A stretch of 64,000 nucleotides of DNA from NCBI GenBank assembly GCA_016702745.1, contig JADJDJ010000002.1, positions 310,001 through 374,000 on the forward strand, read 5' to 3'. Source of the DNA: Chitinophagaceae bacterium. Its GTDB lineage: Bacteria; Bacteroidota; Bacteroidia; Chitinophagales; Chitinophagaceae. The notes under the pieces are model-generated. The model ran no database searches, had not been told where the DNA came from, and was given only the letters and a program-made list of their open reading frames with translations. Position 1 is the first letter of the stretch; every line of letters starts with the position of its first letter. The position numbers were made by a program, and so were the translations under genes. Shown one piece after another: positions 41,497 to 48,755 of this stretch.

Positions 41497-42606
41497 ATGA
41501 AAAGACAACTATCCTGCTTTCTTTTATTTTTTGTTGTGGCTTCAATTTTGGGGTGCCAAAAAGGCGATACTGGCAAAGACCCGGATCCACAACCCTCTGA
41601 AATGAAAACAGATGCTGGCTATACCTTTTCATTAGTTTTGAAACCGGATCGTTCGTTATGGTCCGCGGGGGAAAATTTGCAGGGACAGCTTGGATCCGGA
41701 ACTTTTACCAATAGAAACAGTTTCTTAAAAATTACAGAAGGTGTAAGCGACATAAGTGCCGGCGCCTTCCACACTTTGGTTTTAAAAACAGACCAAACAC
41801 TCTGGGCTTGTGGAAATAATTTTTATGGACAACTGGGTGATGGAACTTTCACGAACCGGAACTCGCTTGTAAAAATAGCGGATAACGTTAAAGCCATCGG
41901 TGCGGGCAGCTATCACAGTATGGTTATTAAAAACGATAACTCGCTTTGGGTTTGTGGAAATAATGAATTTGGAAGACTTGGGGATGGCACCATTATATCC
42001 CGAAACGTTTTAAAAAAAGTAGCTGACGATGTTAAGTTAATAAGCGGGGGTAGTGATCATAGTTTAATTGTAAAAAGCGATAATTCATTATGGGCTTGTG
42101 GTGGAAATGCCATTGGTCAGCTGGGTGATGGTACCACCAATCCCAGTCTGGTATTTAAAAAAATTATGGAAAACGTTTCTTCTGTCAGTGCCGGATATCT
42201 ATATACAATGATTGTGAAAAACGATAATTCTCTCTGGGCATGCGGTATAAATAATAATGAAACGCTGGGTACCGGGAATAACAACAATCAGTATGCCCTG
42301 ATCAATATTACAAATAACGTAAAATCAGTCCATGCTGGCTGGAATCATACTTTTATACTAAAAGCGCATAACTCATTATGGGCCCGCGGCACCAACTCAC
42401 AAGGTCAATATGGTAACGGCACATATGTGGGTAGTTCTGTTTTCTTAAAAATCTCCGACAATATAAAACAAGTAAGTGTTGGCAGTAATCATTCTCTCGT
42501 TGTAAAAACAGACGGAACCGTATGGTCTTGTGGTTTAAATAATGATGGCCAACTGGGTAACGGAGGGAATACAAATTCACCGATTCTGGTTCCTGTATCT
42601 CTGTAA
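41497..42606 (+). CDS. RCC1-repeat lipoprotein
   Basis: This 369-residue protein has a signal with lipobox ASILGC (Cys20). Seven RCC1-type repeats follow, each with LWACGxNxxGQLGDG, for example LWACGNNFYGQLGDG and VWSCGLNNDGQLGNG, enough for a seven-bladed propeller. Bacterial RCC1-like proteins are surface or periplasmic binding scaffolds; the ligand is unknown. Gene is alone between divergent and downstream unrelated genes. Confidence 0.88.
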   Translation: MKRQLSCFLLFFVVASILGCQKGDTGKDPDPQPSEMKTDAGYTFSLVLKPDRSLWSAGENLQGQLGSGTFTNRNSFLKITEGVSDISAGAFHTLVLKTDQTLWACGNNFYGQLGDGTFTNRNSLVKIADNVKAIGAGSYHSMVIKNDNSLWVCGNNEFGRLGDGTIISRNVLKKVADDVKLISGGSDHSLIVKSDNSLWACGGNAIGQLGDGTTNPSLVFKKIMENVSSVSAGYLYTMIVKNDNSLWACGINNNETLGTGNNNNQYALINITNNVKSVHAGWNHTFILKAHNSLWARGTNSQGQYGNGTYVGSSVFLKISDNIKQVSVGSNHSLVVKTDGTVWSCGLNNDGQLGNGGNTNSPILVPVSL

Positions 42607-42712
42607 ATATTTTTATGATTATATAAGAACAGTCTTTCTTGTGAAGTATAATTTAATTTGTTTTGTCCCAGATCTTATTAATTGAAAGCAGATAAATTAC
42701 AAATCATTTCTC

Positions 42713-43855
42713 TTGTATATTAATTCCAAACTGCCCAATGTCGGCACCACCATCTTCACCGTGATGAGCCGCCTGGCCACCGAACACCAGGCTATTAACC
42801 TCGGACAGGGATTTCCGGATTATCCAATGAGCCGGGAATTAACCGGACTCGTGGCAAAGGCCATGAATGAAGACTATAATCAGTATTCGCCCATGCCGGG
42901 CTGGATGCCCTTGCGGGAGGCGATTGCTGAAAAATCAGCCCTGCTCTATGGCGCCAGTCTGAATCCTGATACCGACATCACGATTACTCCCGGTGGTACC
43001 TATGCCATTTACACGGCGCTTACTACTATTCTTCAACAGGGTGATGAGGTCATCGTTTTTGAGCCTGCCTATGACAGTTATATTCCCAATATCGAAGTGA
43101 ATGGTGCAAAAGCGGTTACCATCAGTCTGGTGTATCCGGATTATCATATCGACTGGGAGGCGGTAAAGGCGGCGGTTACCCCAAGAACGAAAGCAATCAT
43201 ACTTAACTCCCCGCATAACCCAACAGGATCGGTGATACGGGAGCGGGATATTGAGTCGCTCAGGAAATTGGTAGCAGATTCCGGACTATTTATTATCAGC
43301 GATGAAGTGTATGAGCATTTGATATTTGATGGTATCCCTCACCTGAGTATGTTGCGTTATCCCGATTTGCTGGAGCGCTCCTTTGTCTGCTTCTCTTTTG
43401 GAAAAACTTATCACTGCACGGGCTGGAAGCTGGGTTATTGTATTGCACCTGCAGCCATGACAACTGAATTCAGAAAAGTGCACCAGTTTAATTGCTTTTC
43501 CTGTTTTACACCGGCACAGGTGGCATTGGCTGAATTTCTGAAAAACAAAGAAGCCTATTTATCGCTTTCAGCTGAAATGCAGGAGCGGCGGGATTATTTT
43601 AAACAGCTGATGCAGGAAACCAGGTTCAGTATGCAGGAATCATATGGCAGTTATTTTATCTGTGGCACTTATGAAAGAATCAGTGATGAACCGGATAAAG
43701 ACCTTGCCATCCGGTTAACAAAGGAGTTTGGTGTCGCTACTATTCCGGTTTCTGTTTTTTACCGGAGCGGAAAAGATGATCATGTATTGCGATTCTGTTT
43801 TTCAAAGAAGAAAGAAACCCTGGAAGCTGCTGTTGAAAAACTCATACGGATCTGA
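42713..43855 (+). CDS. PLP-dependent aminotransferase, methionine aminotransferase-like
   Basis: This 381-codon gene codes a class I/II aminotransferase: INLGQGFPDYP near the start, ITPGGTYAIYTAL, LNSPHNPTGS, FIISDEVYEHL and FSFGKTYHCTGWKLGY with PLP-binding Lys231. The arrangement resembles YbdL-type methionine aminotransferases, which act on methionine and aromatic amino acids. No ATG precedes the conserved region in frame; TTG at 42713 is the nearest start and a stop lies at 42683. It overlaps the next gene by one base (TGATG). Confidence 0.88.
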   Translation: MYINSKLPNVGTTIFTVMSRLATEHQAINLGQGFPDYPMSRELTGLVAKAMNEDYNQYSPMPGWMPLREAIAEKSALLYGASLNPDTDITITPGGTYAIYTALTTILQQGDEVIVFEPAYDSYIPNIEVNGAKAVTISLVYPDYHIDWEAVKAAVTPRTKAIILNSPHNPTGSVIRERDIESLRKLVADSGLFIISDEVYEHLIFDGIPHLSMLRYPDLLERSFVCFSFGKTYHCTGWKLGYCIAPAAMTTEFRKVHQFNCFSCFTPAQVALAEFLKNKEAYLSLSAEMQERRDYFKQLMQETRFSMQESYGSYFICGTYERISDEPDKDLAIRLTKEFGVATIPVSVFYRSGKDDHVLRFCFSKKKETLEAAVEKLIRI

Positions 43856-44757
43856 TGCAGATTGATCACAGATACAGGGGTATTGTTTTTATGCTGTTGG
43901 CCGCCCTGGGTTTTTCGCTGATGGGTGGTGCGGCTAAATTACTCAAGGGCAGTTTTGGAGCGGGTCAACTGGTGTTCTGGAGAAATGCAGTTGGACTGAT
44001 TGCCCTCATCGTTGGATTTATAATCAGGCCTCCTCAAAGTAAGGGAGGAAAGTTTCATCTGTTATTATTTCGGGGGATGATGGGTACTACAGCATTGTAT
44101 ACCCTCTTGTACTGTATCCTGCACATTCCATTGGGAACAGCGATGACCTATAACCTGACCTCTGCACTTTTTATTGCTGTCTTCTCCTTCCTGCTTTTCA
44201 GGGAATACCATGGCCGGGTAGTGTTATTCTCGGTTCTATTGGGATTTGCGGGTATGTTACTGGTCTATAAACCCGCCATGCATTTTCCCTGGTACTATCA
44301 TGTGGCCGGACTGATTTCGGGTATCACTTCTGCATTGGCTTATATCACAGTGAATCGATTGGCCGGTTACTATGACAGCCGTATTATCGTGCTGGCTTTT
44401 ATCGGCACCGGTGTATTGGTCCCGCTGCTATTGATGGGGACCGGTTATATCTTTTCTCTTCCCGAGGATGATGTATTTTTTATCCGCTGGAAATGGCCGG
44501 TTGGCATAGAATGGTTCTATGTACTCTGGCTGGGCCTGGCAGCATTGTTCGGACAATATTTTGTAACCAGGGCCTATGGTGCGGATAAGGCTGGAATCGT
44601 GTCCGCTATCGGTTATGCCAATATCATCTTCTCGGTATTCATCGGAATGGCACTGGGTGATGCTTTCCCAGACTGGATGTCGGCCCTGGGAATGGCCTGT
44701 ATTATTTCTTCAGGCATACTCATCTCACTTTTTAAACGGAAAAAAGCGGAAATCTGA
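43855..44757 (+). CDS. EamA/DMT-family transporter
   Basis: This 300-residue integral membrane protein has ten hydrophobic segments, in two EamA modules: FMLLAALGFSLMGGAAKLL, VVLFSVLLGFAGMLLVYKP, and VSAIGYANIIFSVFIGMALG in the second. EamA proteins usually export amino acids or metabolites. One-base overlap with the aminotransferase gene suggests cotranscription, so a product of amino-acid metabolism is a plausible substrate; that is inference. Confidence 0.88.
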   Translation: MQIDHRYRGIVFMLLAALGFSLMGGAAKLLKGSFGAGQLVFWRNAVGLIALIVGFIIRPPQSKGGKFHLLLFRGMMGTTALYTLLYCILHIPLGTAMTYNLTSALFIAVFSFLLFREYHGRVVLFSVLLGFAGMLLVYKPAMHFPWYYHVAGLISGITSALAYITVNRLAGYYDSRIIVLAFIGTGVLVPLLLMGTGYIFSLPEDDVFFIRWKWPVGIEWFYVLWLGLAALFGQYFVTRAYGADKAGIVSAIGYANIIFSVFIGMALGDAFPDWMSALGMACIISSGILISLFKRKKAEI

Positions 44758-44784
44758 CCGTTCATACAGTTTCTGGTTCAAAAA

Positions 44785-44817
44785 TTTGGTAAGAAGGATT
44801 GTTTAATCGTATATTTG
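44785..44817 (+). promoter_or_regulatory. arsR operon promoter
   Basis: TTTG (44785-44788), a 21-base spacer, and TATATTTG (44810-44817), an exact -7 match. It overlaps the palindrome at 44801-44833. Confidence 0.6.
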
Positions 44818-44833
44818 CGATATATAATTAAAC
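44801..44833 (+). promoter_or_regulatory. Probable ArsR operator
   Basis: Inverted repeat: GTTTAATCGTATAT (44801-44814) and ATATATAATTAAAC (44820-44833) match in 12 of 14 positions around a 5-base centre. It covers the -7 element, as expected for autorepression by ArsR encoded just downstream. Binding is inferred. Confidence 0.6.
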
Positions 44834-44843
44834 GATAACCATC

Positions 44844-45179
44844 ATGGCCTTTCATAAAAAAGAAGAATTCACGGTGAAGGAACAGGAACTGGCGGCATTT
44901 GCAAAAGCCATGAGTCATCCTGCCCGTATTGCCATTCTCAAAATACTCGCTCAGCGAAACGAGTGTATCTGTGGCGAAATTGTGGATGTCTTGCCGCTGG
45001 CACAAAGTACCGTGAGCCAGCACCTGAAAGAACTGAAAGAAGCCGGCCTGATTAACGGATCTGTGGACGGACCCAGAAGCTGTTACTGCATTAACTGGAA
45101 AGCCTTTGATAAATTCAACCAGGAATTCAGTTTTCTATTCAGCAAATTAAAATTACAACAGGAGAAAGCCTGCTGTTAA
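44844..45179 (+). CDS. arsR: ArsR-family transcriptional repressor
   Basis: This 111-residue winged-helix protein has AKAMSHPARIAILKILAQRNECICGEIVDVLPLAQSTVSQHLKELKEAGLI, the SmtB/ArsR helix-turn-helix core, with Cys pair ECIC near residues 35-37. A C-terminal region holds SCYC and ends KACC, giving several thiols for arsenite or antimonite sensing. It opens an ars operon with arsM and arsC and has a palindrome overlapping its promoter. Metal release of repression is the known mode for the family. Confidence 0.9.
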   Translation: MAFHKKEEFTVKEQELAAFAKAMSHPARIAILKILAQRNECICGEIVDVLPLAQSTVSQHLKELKEAGLINGSVDGPRSCYCINWKAFDKFNQEFSFLFSKLKLQQEKACC

Positions 45180-45211
45180 AAATACTATCATCAATCAAAA
45201 AAATAAATACC

Positions 45212-46069
45212 ATGGATAACAGTACAACGATTAAGAATACAGTCCGGGAAAAGTACACCGCGATAGCCAACCAATCCAAAGATCAGAATATAAGCTCCTG
45301 CTGTGGTGCAACCGGTTGCGGTGATGGAAAAGCGGTTTACACTATTATGGCCGATGAGTATAAGGGAATGGAAGGATATAATCCGGATGCAGACCTGGGT
45401 CTTGGCTGTGGCTTACCAACCGAATATGCAAAAATTAAAGAAGGAGACACTGTAATTGACCTGGGAAGCGGAGCCGGTAATGATGCTTTTATTGCCCGCA
45501 AAATCACCGGTGAATCCGGTAAGGTTATTGGTATAGATTTCACGGAAGCTATGATAGCAAGAGCCCGGGAAAACGTAGAAAAACTGGGTTTTAATAATGT
45601 AGAATTCAGACAGGGTGATATTGAAGATATGCCGGTAACTTCAAACAAGGCAGATGTGATCGTGAGTAACTGTGTATTGAACCTGGTCCCTAATAAACAC
45701 AAAGTATTTTGCGAAATCTACCGGGTACTGAAACCGGGTGGTCATTTTTCCATATCAGATATTGTACTCGAAGGAGAGTTGCCTGCTAAATGGAGAGAGG
45801 TCGCTGAATTATATGCCGGTTGTATATCCGGAGCCATTCAAAAATCAACATACCTCGGTATAGTGGAAGAAGCCGGGTTTGATAACATCATCCTCCAGAA
45901 AAACAAACCCATCCATATACCCGCAGAGATCCTTTCTGAATACCTGAGTGCAGAAGAAATTGCTGCCTTTCAAACAAGCAATGTAAAAATCAGCAGTATC
46001 ACCGTGTATGCAGAAAAACCGGCAAAAGATGACCGGAAATGTTGTGAACCCGGTAGCGGCTGCTGCTAA
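45212..46069 (+). CDS. arsM: Arsenite S-adenosylmethionine methyltransferase
   Basis: This 285-residue class I methyltransferase has AdoMet motif VIDLGSGAGND (80-90) and the three ArsM cysteines at GLGCG (C65), SNCVLN (C153) and YAGCISG (C203), which bind As(III). N-terminal SCCGATGCG and C-terminal KCCEPGSGCC add further thiols. It methylates arsenite to mono-, di- and trimethylarsenicals. It follows arsR by 32 bp; no arsenite efflux gene (arsB/acr3) is nearby, so methylation may be the main arsenic exit route here, unless efflux genes lie elsewhere. Confidence 0.94.
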   Translation: MDNSTTIKNTVREKYTAIANQSKDQNISSCCGATGCGDGKAVYTIMADEYKGMEGYNPDADLGLGCGLPTEYAKIKEGDTVIDLGSGAGNDAFIARKITGESGKVIGIDFTEAMIARARENVEKLGFNNVEFRQGDIEDMPVTSNKADVIVSNCVLNLVPNKHKVFCEIYRVLKPGGHFSISDIVLEGELPAKWREVAELYAGCISGAIQKSTYLGIVEEAGFDNIILQKNKPIHIPAEILSEYLSAEEIAAFQTSNVKISSITVYAEKPAKDDRKCCEPGSGCC

Positions 46070-46104
46070 ACACTTCTCTTATCTATTCATATAAAAGTAA
46101 AGCC

Positions 46105-46182
46105 ATGAGACAATCAATCAATCAGAAGGATCCCGGAAACGGTTCCTGTTGGGGTAACCTTACAGAAACAGGATGCTGCTAA
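46105..46182 (+). CDS. 25-residue Cys-rich ORF in the ars operon (possible microprotein)
   Basis: The ORF starts at an ATG with AAAGTAAAG upstream and codes MRQSINQKDPGNGSCWGNLT-ETGCC, ending in two Cys like ArsR (KACC) and ArsM (GCC). It lies between arsM and arsC. A tiny ORF in this position with the same double-Cys end could be a metalloid-binding peptide. Translation is not proven. Confidence 0.4.
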   Translation: MRQSINQKDPGNGSCWGNLTETGCC

Positions 46183-46190
46183 TCTTAACA

Positions 46191-46218
46191 ACCTGTCGCG
46201 GTGAAAACTGCGACAGGT
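46191..46218 (+). promoter_or_regulatory. Hairpin before arsC
   Basis: ACCTGTCGC and GCGACAGGT form a perfect 9-bp stem with a 10-base loop, followed by ATTATCTTTTTA. It could be an attenuator, or partial terminator, between the small ORF and arsC. Confidence 0.45.
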
Positions 46219-46234
46219 ATTATCTTTTTACAAC

Positions 46235-46630
46235 ATGAAGAAAAAATTACTATTTGTTTGTATTGAAAACAGTAACCGCAGCCAGATGAGTCAGGCTTTT
46301 GCGAAAATCCTGGGTGGAAGTAATGTAGAGGCTTATAGTGCGGGTTCAAAACCATCCGGTATCGTGAATCCCAAAGCTATTGCTGCGATGAAAGAACTGG
46401 GATATGATCTGAGTACACATGATTCAAAGTCGCTGGATGAAGTAAAACAGTTTGCGCCCTTTGATGCCGTGGTGACCATGGGTTGCGGAGATGCCTGTCC
46501 CTGGATGCCTGCCACGCTTTTTGTTGACTGGCAGATTCCGGATCCGAAACATATGGAACCGGCAGATTTTAATGAAGTAAGAGATTTGATCCGTGAAAAA
46601 GTGGCCACACTGCTTACCACACTGAATTAA
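46235..46630 (+). CDS. arsC: Arsenate reductase / low-molecular-weight phosphatase-type
   Basis: This 131-residue protein has the phosphatase loop CIENSNRS (C9..R15, CX5R) and later VTMGCGDACPWMP, whose cysteines probably serve as the redox pair of thioredoxin-coupled arsenate reductases. It reduces arsenate to arsenite for ArsM. It is last in the ars operon, 53 bp after the small Cys-rich ORF, with a hairpin between them. A plain protein-tyrosine phosphatase role is excluded by the extra cysteines and the context. Confidence 0.92.
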   Translation: MKKKLLFVCIENSNRSQMSQAFAKILGGSNVEAYSAGSKPSGIVNPKAIAAMKELGYDLSTHDSKSLDEVKQFAPFDAVVTMGCGDACPWMPATLFVDWQIPDPKHMEPADFNEVRDLIREKVATLLTTLN

Positions 46631-46632
46631 AG

Positions 46633-47166
46633 TTACTGCAGGTATTTTTCAGGAATAGGATTATCCGCTGTTTCACCCTGCCAGAAAACGGAGAGAATCC
46701 ACCAGCGTTTACCATCATTCCATAACTGGATACTATTGATACCTCTTGTAAATGGAGTGGCATCTGTGGCCTGGTGCTTCGATTCGTATGTACTGAAAAC
46801 CTGTACCACTGACCCATACTGATCTGTTTTCCTGCTGATTTCCTTTTCAAAAAATCCTTCCTTTTCAAAATCCGGCTTGGCATTGAGAATATACTGCTCG
46901 AGGTTAAACACCCGGTGGTCATAAGTTCCATCCTTACGCTTTCCGGTTGGAATTAATCTTGCTTCTGGTGCAAACAAAGTGCGCATCCGGTCCCAGTTTC
47001 TTGTCTGACCAGCAGGCCCCGAGATCACATCATACAAGGCAGTCAGTATACTGCTCACTGTTTCTACATCAGCGGGATTGGCCGGAATAGAATCCAGCAC
47101 GCTGGGATGAGCTCTTCCGGCAATGGAGAGGAAAAAGCAGGAAAGTGACAGTATCAATAATTTCAT
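46633..47166 (-). CDS. Exported NTF2-like (SnoaL-type) protein
   Basis: The start at 47166 gives MKLLILSLSCFFLSIAGRA as signal peptide and 177 residues; the longer frame from 47196 overlaps nadA. The body has TALYDVISGPAGQTRNWDRMRTLF, an N-terminal helix with acidic and Arg residues, and TPFTRGINSIQLWNDGKRWWILSVFW, the cone-shaped NTF2 fold. Its function is unknown; such proteins may be ketosteroid-isomerase-like enzymes or simply binders. It lies ten bases after nadA and is probably cotranscribed. Confidence 0.78.
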   Translation of the reverse strand: MKLLILSLSCFFLSIAGRAHPSVLDSIPANPADVETVSSILTALYDVISGPAGQTRNWDRMRTLFAPEARLIPTGKRKDGTYDHRVFNLEQYILNAKPDFEKEGFFEKEISRKTDQYGSVVQVFSTYESKHQATDATPFTRGINSIQLWNDGKRWWILSVFWQGETADNPIPEKYLQ

Positions 47167-47176
47167 AATAATGATT

Positions 47177-48184
47177 TTATAATCCGGCTTTAGCACTGAT
47201 CTCCAGCATTCTCTCGATCGGTTTTTTAGCAGCCAGTCTTAATTCTTCCTCCATCGTGATTTCAGGAACCTCATATTCCATACAGAGGTATAACTTTTCC
47301 AGCGTATTTAATTTCATGTGCGGGCAATCATTACAGGCACAATTATTATTGGGTGGGGCAGGAATAAAAGTTTTTTCAGGTGAGGATTTCATCATCTGGT
47401 GCAGGATCCCTGTTTCGGTGGCTACGATGTATTCTTTTGCAGCATCCGTTTTTGTATACTTCAATAATCCTGTTGTGGATCCAATATAATCTGCAATTTT
47501 CAGGATCGGCTCTTCACATTCCGGATGTGCAATCAGTTTAGCTTCCGGGTGCCTGATTTTTAATTTGGTAATTTTTTCCAGGCTGAAAATTTCATGGACC
47601 ATACAGGCACCATCCCAAAGTAACATATTCCTTCCTGTTACTTTGTTGATATAAGCACCCAGGTTTTTATCCGGAGCAAAAATGATAGGTTGGTCTTTCG
47701 GAAAACTTTCAACAATAATTCTGGCATTACTGCTGGTGACAATCACATCACTCAGCGCTTTGATACCGGCACTGCAGTTGATATAACTCACCACCACATG
47801 ATCAGGATGTTTTTCCTTGAATTTTTTGAAAAGCGGAGGAGGACAACTATCGCTCAGTGAACATCCGGCTTTCAGATCCGGGATCACCACTTTTTTGGAA
47901 GGATTCAGAATTTTAGCTGTTTCAGCCATGAAGTGCACCCCGGCAAAAACAATCATATCCGCATTTGTTTTTTCTGCCTGCTGTGCCAGTCCCAGGCTAT
48001 CGCCGATATAATCCGCCACATCCTGGATATCCGGTTCCTGGTAGTAATGGGCCAGGAGTACCGCATTTTTTTCTTTTTTCAATCTTTCAATCGCTGCAAA
48101 AAGATCCAGGGTAGGATCCAGGTCAATATCGAGAAAACCTCTTTTGTCAATCTGCTTCAGGGCTGCTGCTGTTTCCGGTTTCAT
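47177..48184 (-). CDS. nadA: Quinolinate synthase A
   Basis: This 335-residue enzyme of NAD biosynthesis has AVLLAHYYQEPDIQDVADYIGDSLGLAQQA, the start of domain one, FMAETAKILNPSKKV, and the 4Fe-4S ligands in LKAGCSLSDSCP, plus CNDCPHM near the end. It condenses iminoaspartate with dihydroxyacetone phosphate to quinolinate. No nadB or nadC is adjacent. A 571-bp non-coding region with DnaA-box matches lies upstream. Confidence 0.96.
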   Translation of the reverse strand: MKPETAAALKQIDKRGFLDIDLDPTLDLFAAIERLKKEKNAVLLAHYYQEPDIQDVADYIGDSLGLAQQAEKTNADMIVFAGVHFMAETAKILNPSKKVVIPDLKAGCSLSDSCPPPLFKKFKEKHPDHVVVSYINCSAGIKALSDVIVTSSNARIIVESFPKDQPIIFAPDKNLGAYINKVTGRNMLLWDGACMVHEIFSLEKITKLKIRHPEAKLIAHPECEEPILKIADYIGSTTGLLKYTKTDAAKEYIVATETGILHQMMKSSPEKTFIPAPPNNNCACNDCPHMKLNTLEKLYLCMEYEVPEITMEEELRLAAKKPIERMLEISAKAGL

Positions 48185-48755
48185 GCTGTTTGTCTTTCAG
48201 GTTTGCAATATTGCGCTGCATTCATCAGTTTTTCAAAACAATTTTTTTGGACCACCGGTATGAATACAATAATAGTATTAATATATTTTTATAAAAAAGA
48301 GTATATTATTATTACAGCTGTGAATTCGTGGAAAAGAATTGCTGTAAAATTAAAGCTTTATAGAAATTCACATTTCAAACAGGGATATCCACAGTAATTA
48401 TTGATACCAGCAGCGGGTTTGAGTGTATAATCCACATCACTGTGTATAATCCGGCTGTATAAAATGACATGGTTTTGTACTAATAAGTCCTGTTAACAAA
48501 ACATGAATAAGATGTGGTTTATCAGCTGGTTCAGGATCAACAGCCCGGCTTCCACATTTTAGGAGCAATTCATACGCATTCGTATCCCCGTTCCACAGGC
48601 ACTTATCCACAGTAATTCAGCCCTATTCACATAGTCGGGTGGAGAAAATTCCGGTTAGTCCTATCAAAACCAGGGCTTTATTTGATGAATATCATCATTT
48701 CCGGCGATCTGAGATCAGGATGGAATCCTGTAATTTTAAGTTTTAAAACTGCTAT
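48185..48755. other. Candidate replication origin region (DnaA-box cluster, AT-rich stretch)
   Basis: No gene is visible in 571 bp. Consensus DnaA boxes TTATnCACA occur at 48603-48611 (TTATCCACA, plus) and 48441-48449 (minus: TTATACACA). 8/9 matches occur at 48385-48393, 48422-48430 (minus), 48428-48436 and 48623-48631, so six lie within ~250 bp. An AT-rich stretch (about 48264-48355, with TATTAATATATTTTTATAAA) could be the unwinding element. The flanking genes diverge (nadA leftward, S46 peptidase rightward). The gene dnaN is 14 kb to the right. Origin function is inferred, not shown. Confidence 0.5.
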
